From the NCBI GenBank assembly GCA_040880545.1, contig JBBDIE010000015.1, forward strand, positions 1-49,962: a stretch of 49,962 bases of DNA, in the 5' to 3' direction. A model generated the notes under the pieces. The model saw only the letters and a list, made by a program, of their open reading frames with translations, ran no database searches and was not told where the DNA came from. Origin of the DNA: M55B112 sp040880545. GTDB taxonomy: Bacteria; Bacteroidota; Bacteroidia; Bacteroidales; GCA-2748055. Position numbers and translations under genes: made by a program. Shown in pieces: positions 35,455 to 43,271 of the stretch; the first letter of the stretch is position 1, and every line of letters begins with the position of its first letter.

Positions 35455-36399
35455 ATGGATGAAATTGTTTTCCTTGATGTATCAACGGTGGGTACAGTTG
35501 AAAATCTTAAACTTCTTAAAAAACTTGGAAAAATAGAACTTTACGAAAAAACTGAACCTGATGAGATTGTTGAGCGTTGTCTGGGTAAAGAGATCGTAAT
35601 AACAAACAAGGTTGTTTTAAATGCAAAAGTGATGGATCAGTTACCGGATCTGAAGCTTATATGTCTGGCTGCAACAGGAATGAACAATATAGACCTTGAC
35701 TACGCTTCCAAAAAAAATATCCTGGTTAAAAATGCAGTGAATTACTCCACCGACTCAGTAGCTCAGCTCACCTTTACGATGCTGCTACAACTTGTAAATC
35801 GTCTGAGTTATTATGATCATTATGTTAAAAGTGGTGCTTATGCGAAGAGCGATTCATTTACCCACCATGGAGAACCTTTTTGGGAATTAAGAGGTAAACG
35901 CATGGGAATCATTGGGTTGGGCACTATCGGAAGACAGGTGGCAAGAATTGCCGAAGCTTTTGGAATGGAAGTGGTTTTTTACTCCACAACCGGACGCAAT
36001 AACAACATCAATTACAAGCGATTTGAACTGGAAGACCTGTTGAAGAATTCTGACGTTGTATCGATACATTCCTCACTCAATGAAAAATCAAAAGGGTTGA
36101 TCACCTACGAAAAAATGAAACTAATGCGCCCCTGTGCCATTCTGCTGAATCTTGGACGGGGCGGAATCGTTGTGGAGGAAGATCTGGCCCGTGCCTTGAA
36201 TGAAAACATCCTGGGGGGAGTCGGGCTGGACGTACATGAAAACGAACCTGTTCTGTCTGATAATCCTATACTTAAAATATACGATAAGGATAAACTGATC
36301 CTCACTCCGCACATCGCCTGGGCATCAAAAGAGGCCAGGGAACTACTTCTTCAAAAGATTGCCCAGAACATAGAGAGTTACCAGAAAGCTAAACTATAG
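35455..36399 (+). CDS. D-isomer-specific 2-hydroxyacid dehydrogenase
   Basis: A 314-residue NAD-dependent dehydrogenase. The cofactor loop is GIIGLGTIGRQVARI (residues about 146-160) and the catalytic trio is visible: Arg in NLGRGGIV, Glu in DVHENEPV and His in LTPHIAW. The ATG at 35455 gives MDEIVFLDVSTVGT; the same frame is open back to a TTG at 35446. The length matches glycerate/hydroxypyruvate reductases and D-lactate dehydrogenases. It reduces a 2-keto acid to a D-2-hydroxy acid, or the reverse. Its position among sugar-oxidation genes is compatible with handling a keto-acid product but does not prove it. Confidence 0.87.
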   Translation: MDEIVFLDVSTVGTVENLKLLKKLGKIELYEKTEPDEIVERCLGKEIVITNKVVLNAKVMDQLPDLKLICLAATGMNNIDLDYASKKNILVKNAVNYSTDSVAQLTFTMLLQLVNRLSYYDHYVKSGAYAKSDSFTHHGEPFWELRGKRMGIIGLGTIGRQVARIAEAFGMEVVFYSTTGRNNNINYKRFELEDLLKNSDVVSIHSSLNEKSKGLITYEKMKLMRPCAILLNLGRGGIVVEEDLARALNENILGGVGLDVHENEPVLSDNPILKIYDKDKLILTPHIAWASKEARELLLQKIAQNIESYQKAKL

Positions 36400-36443
36400 A
36401 CTCCTACGTATGCTCATGGGACCAACACCCCTGTAAACTATTC

Positions 36444-36479
36444 CATAAAAAAAGACAGGCCACCGCGGGACCTGTCTTC
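36444..36479 (-). terminator. Terminator hairpin, mainly for the minus-strand DUF1080 gene
   Basis: An 8-bp stem AAGACAGG/CCTGTCTT encloses an 11-base loop. On the minus strand it is followed by a run of seven T (A-run at 36447-36453 on plus), so it terminates the leftward DUF1080 unit about 180 bases after its stop. On the plus strand the T-tract is weak (CTTCTTATTT). Confidence 0.75.
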
Positions 36480-36657
36480 TTATTTAATATTGAATTTTAT
36501 TCCATTAGGATCATCATAAAAAATAAACCCGTTTTATGAGAGTACCGGGGAACCGGCTGTACGAATTCATGTGTCTATGTGCATGGTATTATGACAATTA
36601 ACGAAACCAATAAATAAAATTCTTAATCACCTTCCTAAAACGGAAAACGAATAAAAA

Positions 36658-37473
36658 TTAAAGTTCCCTGATTTTAACGTTACGGAACCAAACATCATCA
36701 CCGTGGTCCTGAAGTCCAATAAGCCCTTCTTTTGCAACATTGGCCCAGTCGGGATTCAATCCGGGAAATTTAGAATCTGCGACCAGTTCATTCCATTCCG
36801 GCGTCCATAGGTGATATTCAAGGACATTTTTACCGTTTTGCTTATGCACAACTGTTCCTTTGTAACAGATAATCTCGATACTGTTCCACTCGCCGGCTGG
36901 ATTGGCATTTTGAGGTTTCGCCGGGATCAGGTCATACAATGAACCTGCCTGTCGGTTTCCATCTTCACCCAGCATTGCATCAGGATGCTTTTCATTATCG
37001 AGCACCTGCAATTCCGGTGCGGTTCTCCAGATGGTTTCAAATTCAGGCTTCTCCTGTCCCAGATAGAATACTCCGGAATTTCCTCCTTCAGAAATCTTCC
37101 ATTCAAGTTTTAAATGGAAATTCGAAAATTTCTTTTCATAGATAATATCACCGCCATCTTCTGAACCAGCTTCTCCCCTACCTGAACCCTGACATTTAAG
37201 GGCTCCATCTTCAATTATCCAGGCTTTTGGAAAATGATCCTTGCCATATCCTCTCCAACCATCGGTACTTTCACCATCGAATAACAGTACAAAACCTTGT
37301 TCCTTCTCCTCAGCCGATAAAGTATTTGGAGCCACTTCCTCTTTTTTAGCTTCTTCACCATTCTCGTCCGATGATTTGTCGTCAGACTTCGCGCCAGTAT
37401 TGCAGGATGACAGTAAAACACCCGAGATCATTATAGCAGTGCAAAACTTTAGCAGATCTTTAGTTTTTTTCAT
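36658..37473 (-). CDS. DUF1080 / 3-keto-disaccharide hydrolase-family lipoprotein
   Basis: A 271-residue lipoprotein (lipobox LSSC). Directly after the lipidated Cys is a long acidic/Lys-rich linker (residues about 30-48) of the type used for surface export of Bacteroidota lipoproteins. The PF06439 domain follows with GFVLLFDGESTDGWRGYG, LEWKISEGGNSGVFYLGQE, ELQVLDNEKH and GLIGLQDHGDDVWFRNVKIREL. It is 96 bases downstream of the Tat-type sugar isomerase gene on the same strand and most likely in its operon. This pairing, together with a Gfo/Idh dehydrogenase, recurs in Bacteroidota 3-keto-glycoside gene sets. It differs clearly from the other DUF1080 at 31105-31845. Confidence 0.86.
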   Translation of the reverse strand: MKKTKDLLKFCTAIMISGVLLSSCNTGAKSDDKSSDENGEEAKKEEVAPNTLSAEEKEQGFVLLFDGESTDGWRGYGKDHFPKAWIIEDGALKCQGSGRGEAGSEDGGDIIYEKKFSNFHLKLEWKISEGGNSGVFYLGQEKPEFETIWRTAPELQVLDNEKHPDAMLGEDGNRQAGSLYDLIPAKPQNANPAGEWNSIEIICYKGTVVHKQNGKNVLEYHLWTPEWNELVADSKFPGLNPDWANVAKEGLIGLQDHGDDVWFRNVKIREL

Positions 37474-37569
37474 TTTTTTAATATTTATGGTTTAACAGAT
37501 TGATGTTCATTTTTGTGCACCTAAATTTCTTAAAATAATTGAAAATATTCAAATATTATCATCAATAGC

Positions 37570-38430
37570 TTAAAAATTAAGTGAATTTAAGTGGTTAATA
37601 CTGGTTTGTGCACATGCTATGCCATGAACAGCTCCATCTTTTTCTACAACCAGGTGTTTAAACCCACCGGTTTCCCTTAATTTAAAGATCCGTTCAAAGT
37701 CAATTACACCTTCTCCAACACAAGCAAAACTCTGCCTGTCTGACAGATCATAGGCATCCTTTACATGCAGTAATTCATATCTTCCCGGATATTTCTGTAT
37801 ATATGTTGCCGGATCGACACCTCCAACCGCCGCCCAGTAAAGGTCCAGTTGCATTGTAACCAGTTCCGGGTCGGTATTCTGTAAGTAATAATCATAGGGC
37901 ATCATGCCATCATCCAGGGGCCTGAACTCATGATCGTGGTTATGGTAAGCAAATCGTAATCCGCTCTTATTACAGGCCTCTCCAATCCTGTGAAATTCGT
38001 CAACCGCAAACTTCAGGTCGTCCATGGTGATCAGATCATCCGGGTTGTTCATCCAGGGCCAATAACATACCAGGTATTTTTTATTCATCTCAAGCTGATC
38101 ATCAATGAGCTTCTGCATCCCATCGCCATGGAAACCAGCCAGGTTGGATCCTCCTGCCAGTGGATTCAATCCGATGTCCCTGAGCAATTGTTTCAGTTCA
38201 GCAGCCTCCATACCAAAAGTACCCCCAAATTCCAGATGCTTATACCCCATTTCTGCAATTTGCTCAAGTGTTCCCCTTGGGTCCTCTTTAAGTTCATTAC
38301 TTAATACACCGGAGATAATACCAAAATCGTGTAGTTGGTCATGGGTAGTACATGCTCTGAGCAGCGCAGGTGACAAGCCCACCACTGCCGAACCGGCCAG
38401 GGTAGTTCTTAAAAAATCTCTACGTTTCAT
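37570..38430 (-). CDS. Tat-exported sugar phosphate isomerase/epimerase-type TIM barrel
   Basis: A 286-residue protein with an N-terminal twin-arginine-like leader (MKRRDFLRTTLAGSAVVGLS) and an AP-endonuclease-2/xylose-isomerase-like TIM barrel. Metal ligands are seen in LEFGGTFGM, YHNHDHEF, QLDLYWA, LHVKDA and VVEKDG. Relatives act as 3-keto-sugar epimerases, isomerases or lyases. Export by Tat suggests a metal cofactor inserted in the cytoplasm. It is the first gene of a leftward unit with the DUF1080 lipoprotein, and a MITE lies 135 bases upstream of its start, between it and the Crp/Fnr gene. Confidence 0.82.
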   Translation of the reverse strand: MKRRDFLRTTLAGSAVVGLSPALLRACTTHDQLHDFGIISGVLSNELKEDPRGTLEQIAEMGYKHLEFGGTFGMEAAELKQLLRDIGLNPLAGGSNLAGFHGDGMQKLIDDQLEMNKKYLVCYWPWMNNPDDLITMDDLKFAVDEFHRIGEACNKSGLRFAYHNHDHEFRPLDDGMMPYDYYLQNTDPELVTMQLDLYWAAVGGVDPATYIQKYPGRYELLHVKDAYDLSDRQSFACVGEGVIDFERIFKLRETGGFKHLVVEKDGAVHGIACAQTSINHLNSLNF

Positions 38431-38558
38431 AGTTTTTAGGTTTTATATTCTATTATGATCGACCTTAATGACTACAAGTCCATTGTTACTAAAAGTCAAT
38501 GTAGATAATTGCTTTATTTTTGACTCATACTCCCCACTGTGCATAAAGGTTAAAGCTA

Positions 38559-38564
38559 TAAATA
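38559..38564. repeat. Left target-site duplication of the MITE (TAAATA)
   Basis: TAAATA lies immediately outside the left terminal inverted repeat and is repeated exactly at 38800-38805 on the other side. Confidence 0.75.
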
Positions 38565-38799
38565 GGGTCTGCTGAAAAACATTAAATATATTTATTATCA
38601 GTATGATAGACTAATTATTCCATTAAAAAGTGCAAGGTTTTTTGGAAATCAGATAAATAAACTTGCATTTTTTAGAAGAATAATTCCTGATTAGTCTGTA
38701 GCACATCATCTACTGCGTTGGCTGCAGCTCGCAGTATTACTATACAGCGTCGCTTTGCCGCCTTGTAGCTGATGCACTACAGACTTTTTCAGCAGACCC
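38565..38799. mobile_element. MITE-like non-autonomous element, 235 bp
   Basis: It starts GGGTCTGCTGAAAAA and ends with the exact reverse complement TTTTTCAGCAGACCC, a 15-bp perfect terminal inverted repeat. It is flanked by the 6-bp duplication TAAATA. There is no coding capacity. The interior holds an A/T-rich hairpin (AAAAAGTGCAAG...CTTGCATTTTTT, about 38625-38672) and a 93-bp imperfect palindrome (38693-38785). The ends resemble those of IS elements whose termini carry TCTGCTGAAAAA-like sequences, so a transposase elsewhere in the genome probably mobilised it. The insertion lies 20 bases downstream of the Crp/Fnr stop codon. Confidence 0.85.
38693..38785. repeat. 93-bp imperfect palindrome inside the MITE
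   Basis: The left arm AGTCTGTAGCACATCATCTAC pairs with the right arm TAGCTGATGCACTACAGACT region at about 18 of 21 positions. Further weaker pairing continues inward, plus a nested CTGCG...CGCAG palindrome. It is more GC-rich than its surroundings and could fold into a long cruciform or RNA hairpin. It may itself be an older palindromic repeat captured by the MITE. Confidence 0.7.
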
Positions 38800-38805
38800 T
38801 AAATA
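38800..38805. repeat. Right target-site duplication of the MITE (TAAATA)
   Basis: Exact copy of the left duplication at 38559-38564. Confidence 0.75.
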
Positions 38806-38824
38806 ATGAGGCAGAAATGAAAGT

Positions 38825-39505
38825 CTATTTTTCTTCCAATAACTTACGCAGCTTGCTGAAATCAGGAATATTGATCATATCACGTTCAGAATTAATCAAC
38901 CCCTCCTGGTTCATCTGCCGGATCTCTCTGGTAAGCGATGGCCTGGCTACCCCGAATAATTCAGATAGCTGCTGGTGGGTAAGAGGAATTCTGAAGGAGG
39001 AATTGCCGGCTGAATATTGCAGAAAAAAGAAGCACAGCTTTGCACGTAGCGTGGGAAATGAAAGAAAACGGATTTTTTCTGATAAGAACTGCGCACGGTT
39101 TGAGATTGCATCCAGGTAATTATTCAGGAGCCTCAGGTCCGACTGAAGAAGTTTCGAAAATTCATCCCGGTGCATCTGCCAAAGTAAAGTATTTACAGAG
39201 GCAATTACATTTACAGGATACGTTCTTCTTCTACCATAAAGAAAAGCAGGCGCAATCATCTTCGAGGGCCCAAGGTCCTCAATTTTTAAAATTTTTCCTG
39301 AAAGATCGGTCATTTCACCGGCCACCTGCCCATCAAGGATAATTCTGATGTATTCGCAAGGTGTTCCGGTCTGTGAAATCATACTTCCTTTTGAAAATGA
39401 TTTTACCTGGCACAGTTTCCCATCCAGAAGGTTCTGGATATCGTCAGTTGGAATTCCATAAAAAACAGCACTTTCAGTCAGAATGTCCAGGTATTCATGA
39501 ATCAT
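38825..39505 (-). CDS. Crp/Fnr-family transcriptional regulator (HcpR/NnrR-like)
   Basis: A 226-residue regulator with an N-terminal cyclic-nucleotide-binding-like beta-roll (residues 20-120; SKGSMISQTGTPCEYIRIIL, GQVAGEM) and a C-terminal HTH_Crp domain (LTHQQLSELFGVARPSLTREIRQM). The Cys cluster that holds the 4Fe-4S of true FNR is absent, so it is not an FNR proper. A perfect 18-bp palindrome lies 18 bases upstream of its start, in the divergent promoter shared with a 4Fe-4S protein. Regulator plus this ferredoxin-type protein is the arrangement known for nitrosative-stress regulators such as HcpR. Autoregulation is therefore likely. Confidence 0.87.
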   Translation of the reverse strand: MIHEYLDILTESAVFYGIPTDDIQNLLDGKLCQVKSFSKGSMISQTGTPCEYIRIILDGQVAGEMTDLSGKILKIEDLGPSKMIAPAFLYGRRRTYPVNVIASVNTLLWQMHRDEFSKLLQSDLRLLNNYLDAISNRAQFLSEKIRFLSFPTLRAKLCFFFLQYSAGNSSFRIPLTHQQLSELFGVARPSLTREIRQMNQEGLINSERDMINIPDFSKLRKLLEEK

Positions 39506-39522
39506 AGAATTGGATTATGGTG

Positions 39523-39540
39523 TTGTAACAATCGTTACAA
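39523..39540. promoter_or_regulatory. Perfect 18-bp Crp/Fnr-type operator palindrome
   Basis: TTGTAACAATCGTTACAA has 7-bp perfect arms and a 4-base centre, the geometry of Crp/Fnr-family sites. It lies between the divergent regulator and 4Fe-4S genes. Its centre is about 42-43 bases upstream of the start site predicted from the -7 box at 39561-39568, which is the class II activator position for the rightward gene. On the left side it lies so close to the regulator's start that binding would repress it. Confidence 0.8.
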
Positions 39541-39560
39541 CCGGGTAACAGCAATTGAAC

Positions 39561-39568
39561 TAAATTTG
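39561..39568 (+). promoter_or_regulatory. -7 promoter box for the 4Fe-4S protein
   Basis: TAAATTTG is an exact TAnnTTTG match, 21 bases downstream of the palindrome. There is no TTTG at the -33 position, where the palindrome sits instead, as expected for an activator-dependent promoter. Confidence 0.65.
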
Positions 39569-39677
39569 TTGTGAATATAAAGAAAAGATACAAAAGTATC
39601 TGATGGCTATCATGGAATAGAACACCTTGATTCAGATATAGTCAGTACATTTTAACCAATTTGAAAACAGAAAAACG

Positions 39678-40583
39678 ATGGAAAGAGAGATCATCTGTAT
39701 TGATGAAGATTTATGCGACGGATGCGGTGACTGTATTCCAAACTGTCATGAAGGTGCATTGCAATTAATTGATGGTAAAGCGCGCCTCATCAGCGACCTG
39801 CTGTGTGACGGACTTGGTGCATGTGTAGGTCATTGTCCCCAGGGTGCCATTAACATGGAAAAACGTGTAGCTGATCCATATAACGAAACTGAAGTAATAA
39901 AACTGATGGCAAGCAAGGGCAGAAATACAGTTTTAGCACATTTGCAACACCTGCTCGACCACAATGAAATTGATTTTCTTAAGGAAGGTGTAGGCTGGCT
40001 CAGGAAAAATGAAGATAAACTGGATTTCAATCTACAAGAGGTGACCTCGATTATCCATAATCAAAAAGTGGAGAGGGAGCGCATGAAAATAGTTTCAATG
40101 GCCACTGCAATGAAGCCCTCAACAAGCGGCTGCCCAAGCTCCCAAACCCGGGAAATTGACCCCATAAATGGTTCTGCAGGAGAAATTCCTTCAAGACAAT
40201 CGAGTGAGTTAAAACAGTGGCCCGTACAATTTCACCTGGTAAATCCTTCTGCCGGTTATTTTAGGGGAGCCGACCTGTTATTGGCCGCTGATTGCTCTGC
40301 ATATACCCTTGGTAATTTTCATTCTGACTATCTGAAAGGAAAATCTCTGATCATTGGTTGTCCAAAACTGGATAGCGGACAGGAAAATTATCTGAGTAAA
40401 TTGGTACAATTGATCGACCAGGCACAGATCAATACGATCCACGTATTGGTTATGGAAGTACCCTGCTGCGGGGGACTTATCAGACTGGTTGAGCAGGCTA
40501 CATCTTTGGCCACCAGGAAAGTACCGGTAAAGGCAACTGTTGTAGGTGTAAACGGTGCAGTTCTGAGTGAAGAGTGGGTCTGA
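39678..40583 (+). CDS. 4Fe-4S dicluster ferredoxin-type protein
   Basis: A 301-residue cytosolic protein. The first cluster motif is CDGCGDCIPNC (residues 13-23). The second is CDGLGACVGHC (43-53), in which the second Cys is replaced by Leu, as is usual in this family. The middle has a helical linker and the C-terminal part contains CPKLD and VMEVPCCGGL, giving additional Cys ligands. Relatives occur beside hybrid-cluster protein (Hcp) and HcpR-type regulators and are thought to pass electrons to it under nitrosative or anaerobic conditions. No hcp is in the window. Expression is predicted to be activated by the divergent Crp/Fnr protein. Confidence 0.83.
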   Translation: MEREIICIDEDLCDGCGDCIPNCHEGALQLIDGKARLISDLLCDGLGACVGHCPQGAINMEKRVADPYNETEVIKLMASKGRNTVLAHLQHLLDHNEIDFLKEGVGWLRKNEDKLDFNLQEVTSIIHNQKVERERMKIVSMATAMKPSTSGCPSSQTREIDPINGSAGEIPSRQSSELKQWPVQFHLVNPSAGYFRGADLLLAADCSAYTLGNFHSDYLKGKSLIIGCPKLDSGQENYLSKLVQLIDQAQINTIHVLVMEVPCCGGLIRLVEQATSLATRKVPVKATVVGVNGAVLSEEWV

Positions 40584-40756
40584 AAAATGAGATCAGATAA
40601 CAACAGACTTGAATATCATTTCAGAATGTTGTAACTTACCAACATGCATGCATTATTGATTGTAATTAGTGTCTGTCCACTCCACTTTATTGGCAAACTA
40701 ATTAAGTGATCAGGGATAAGATTTTTTTCGGCTGCATATCTTTTTTTACCTAAAAA

Positions 40757-41287
40757 ATGGAAAAGATGGGAACCCAGTCTAACAACATTGGAAAAAACAG
40801 TATTTCCGGCAGCCTGGTCAAGGCACATGATCAATTATATTATTACGCCTTGCAACTTACAGAAAATCCTGAAGATGCACGGGACCTGGTCCAGGAGACC
40901 AGTTACAAAGCATTGAAAAATTATTCGAAGCTGAAGCATGAACAGTACAAAAACGCCTGGCTCTACACAATTCTCAGAAATACCCATATCAACAACCTTC
41001 GAAGCAGTCATTTCAGGAATATTACAATGAATAAAGCAGACCAGGATTACCTTGTCTCCTCTGCAACCTTACCAGAAGTTGAACATCCCGACAGGATATT
41101 TGAGAGAAAAGAACTCAACACTAAAATTAGGTGTCTCCCTGCAGTTTACGCCAAACCTCTTAAACTATTTCTGGCCGGGTACGCCTACAAAGAAATTTCG
41201 CATATGACCGGTGTTCCCATTGGTACCATCAAAAGCCGGATTCACATTGCCAAGGAAAAATTAAAGAAAACTTACGGCAGCGCGTAG
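40757..41287 (+). CDS. ECF-type RNA polymerase sigma factor
   Basis: A 176-residue sigma-70 family protein with region 2 (ALQLTENPEDARDLVQETSYKALKNY and NAWLYTILRNTHIN) and region 4 (RCLPAVYAKPLKLFLAGYAYKEISHMTG, VPIGTIKSRIHIAKEKLKK). These are the two domains of ECF sigma factors. No FecR-type anti-sigma gene follows: downstream lies a convergent sulfatase. It is therefore an orphan ECF or regulated by an unlinked factor. A weak TAnnTTTG-like box (TATCTTTT) lies about 20 bases upstream. The intergenic stretch before it (40584-40756) also carries a 6-8-6 inverted repeat, ATGTTG...CAACAT, at 40626-40645. Confidence 0.87.
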   Translation: MEKMGTQSNNIGKNSISGSLVKAHDQLYYYALQLTENPEDARDLVQETSYKALKNYSKLKHEQYKNAWLYTILRNTHINNLRSSHFRNITMNKADQDYLVSSATLPEVEHPDRIFERKELNTKIRCLPAVYAKPLKLFLAGYAYKEISHMTGVPIGTIKSRIHIAKEKLKKTYGSA

Positions 41288-41426
41288 TTCATTTTGTGCT
41301 AAATAGTTGCGTATTGTCTTTTGTCCACCGCCTGGAAGATTTCACTCCCCGCACATACGATAGCATAGACTGGATTCGTTCTCCGGAAATAATGCCTGAA
41401 GAAATAGATTTCGGTGATACCGGATA

Positions 41427-43139
41427 CTATGAACCAAGTCGCCCGGTAACGCTAAATAACTGATTCACTTCTTCACTCTCCTTGTAACCAATACGTATTG
41501 CTTTCGCCCGCATCAGATGTTCTCCGGGCTCTAACGGAACAGGACCTGTATAAAGTTTCCATGAAGGATTAACCCCAGTCTCCAATGTATATGCAATAGA
41601 AGCTCCGTTGGTGGGACATTGCAACTTTATCTCACATGGATATGGGATCACTTCGGTTTCAATGGCCACCAACCTTTCAAAATCAGAACTGGAATCTATG
41701 ATAAATTTAGGCTTATAAGTTTCAGGCTGCACACCACCCGGCCAAAACATTTCAACCATCTGATCCTCTGGTATGCGTCCCATGTCATTGATCTCATCCA
41801 TATAATTGTCCATGGTTACCCGCATCTCCTGCACAATATGTTTGAAAGCGGGATCTCCTGCCAGGTTATGTATATTGTGCGGATCTTTCTCGCAATCGTA
41901 AAGCTCTTCGACTGGTCTGTTATCAGCCATCCATAGTTTCTGTACTGCGTTCAGGGAATCCTCCAGATTCAGTCTTATCAGCTCCTGCATAATAGGCATT
42001 CGATTCCTGTAAGGGACCCATACAATATAAGGTTGGTGTGGATAATAGTTTCGAATATACCTGAACTGCTCTGTTCTTATGGCCCTAACCATATCATAGG
42101 AAAGATCGAATCTGTCTCTGGCAGCAAAAACGAAATCCCGCTCCTCAACTTCTGCGTATTTTCCCAAAAAAGCTCTGCCTTGCATATGTGCTGGGACCTC
42201 AATACCTGCAAGAGATAGTGTAGTAGGTCCAAAATCTATGGAACTGATCAACCTGTCGTCTGTTGTTCCCGCGTACCTGCGATCCGGATACTTTACAATC
42301 AGCGGAACCCTCAGTCCCGATTCATACAGCCACCGCTTTGCCCGGGGTAGTCCATCCCCATGGTCGGTCCAGAAAAATACAATGGTATTGTCTGCTTCTC
42401 CGGATTCTTCCAGCACCTTGAGCAATTCCCCAATCTTCTTATCCACAGACATAATATTGTCGTACACCTTGGCTATATTTTCCCTAACAGCTGGCGTATC
42501 AGGGTAATACGGAGGAACTTCCACAAGATCCGGATTTGTGAATTCCGGTTTGCTCCAACATTTGCTCTCGTGTGTGTCCGTAAAATTAAATACGGCAAAA
42601 AAAGGTTGCGATTTGTCCTTCCGATTAATAAATGATGCCCGCGGGCTATTTTCATCCCACGCAGTAACAGGAGGAGTAAACTGGTAGTCGGTTTTTACAT
42701 TATTTGTACAATAGTAACCAGCAGCCCTGAGATATTCGGTAAAAGTTTTTACATAGGCAGGTGGTACAGCCTGGTAAGGACCTGGTAATCCGTCTGCCAC
42801 TTGCGAAGTTCGCATATGGTGGGTACCTATAGCGCTTTGCTCCATCCCTGTAATGATACCTGATCTGCAGGGTGCACAAACCGGGGCAGAAGTAAAAACA
42901 TGTGTAAACCTTATGCCTTCGTCTGCCAGCCGATCGACCACCGGTGTTTTTGCAAGCGTATCACCATAACATCCTATTCGGGGAGACAGATCCTCCAGGG
43001 ATATCCAGAGTATATTCGGCATTTCGAGTTGAGAATATTCTTCACCCGAAATATTACTATTGGTATTATTGCAAGCAGATACCATTCCTGCAGTTCCGAT
43101 TATAACGGCCAGGTTTTTAAGGTTGGTTACAGATTTCAT
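41427..43139 (-). CDS. Sulfatase lipoprotein (S1 family) with C-terminal beta-sandwich
   Basis: A 570-residue lipoprotein (lipobox VSAC). The formylglycine site is CAPCRSGIITG (Cys88, pattern CxPxR-x4-TG). Metal-binding residues are E49/D50 in WISLEDLSP and the late WTDHGDGLPRAKRWLYE. The last about 80 residues (GASIAYTLETGVNPSWKLYTG) look like the chitobiase/hexosaminidase C-terminal domain. It should remove sulfate esters from a polysaccharide or oligosaccharide. It is the last leftward gene of the SusD-GH144-GH3 locus, but a terminator hairpin separates it from GH3, so it may be transcribed separately. Sulfatases are not expected in beta-1,2-glucan loci. Confidence 0.9.
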   Translation of the reverse strand: MKSVTNLKNLAVIIGTAGMVSACNNTNSNISGEEYSQLEMPNILWISLEDLSPRIGCYGDTLAKTPVVDRLADEGIRFTHVFTSAPVCAPCRSGIITGMEQSAIGTHHMRTSQVADGLPGPYQAVPPAYVKTFTEYLRAAGYYCTNNVKTDYQFTPPVTAWDENSPRASFINRKDKSQPFFAVFNFTDTHESKCWSKPEFTNPDLVEVPPYYPDTPAVRENIAKVYDNIMSVDKKIGELLKVLEESGEADNTIVFFWTDHGDGLPRAKRWLYESGLRVPLIVKYPDRRYAGTTDDRLISSIDFGPTTLSLAGIEVPAHMQGRAFLGKYAEVEERDFVFAARDRFDLSYDMVRAIRTEQFRYIRNYYPHQPYIVWVPYRNRMPIMQELIRLNLEDSLNAVQKLWMADNRPVEELYDCEKDPHNIHNLAGDPAFKHIVQEMRVTMDNYMDEINDMGRIPEDQMVEMFWPGGVQPETYKPKFIIDSSSDFERLVAIETEVIPYPCEIKLQCPTNGASIAYTLETGVNPSWKLYTGPVPLEPGEHLMRAKAIRIGYKESEEVNQLFSVTGRLGS

Positions 43140-43190
43140 AAATAATGGATTATAGTTGGTTGAGTTTTCTAAATTATAAAATCTATTGCT

Positions 43191-43231
43191 AAAACTGAAA
43201 AAGCACCACGATCTTTTGAATCGTGGTGCTT
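43191..43231 (-). terminator. Terminator after the GH3 gene
   Basis: A 12-bp perfect stem AAGCACCACGAT/ATCGTGGTGCTT (43201-43212 and 43220-43231) with a 7-base loop is followed on the minus strand by TTTCAGTTTT. It lies 40 bases after the GH3 stop and before the sulfatase start. Confidence 0.82.
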
Positions 43232-43271
43232 AAACTAACTAACTAACGACTAACCTAAAACGAAAAAACTA

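Noticed and set aside
38825..39505. True FNR with an oxygen-sensing Fe-S cluster
   Set aside because: The N-terminal Cys cluster needed for the 4Fe-4S centre is missing.
43230..43256. Short TAAC repeats near the GH3 terminator
   Set aside because: Only about four imperfect units; too short to call a tandem repeat element or CRISPR.
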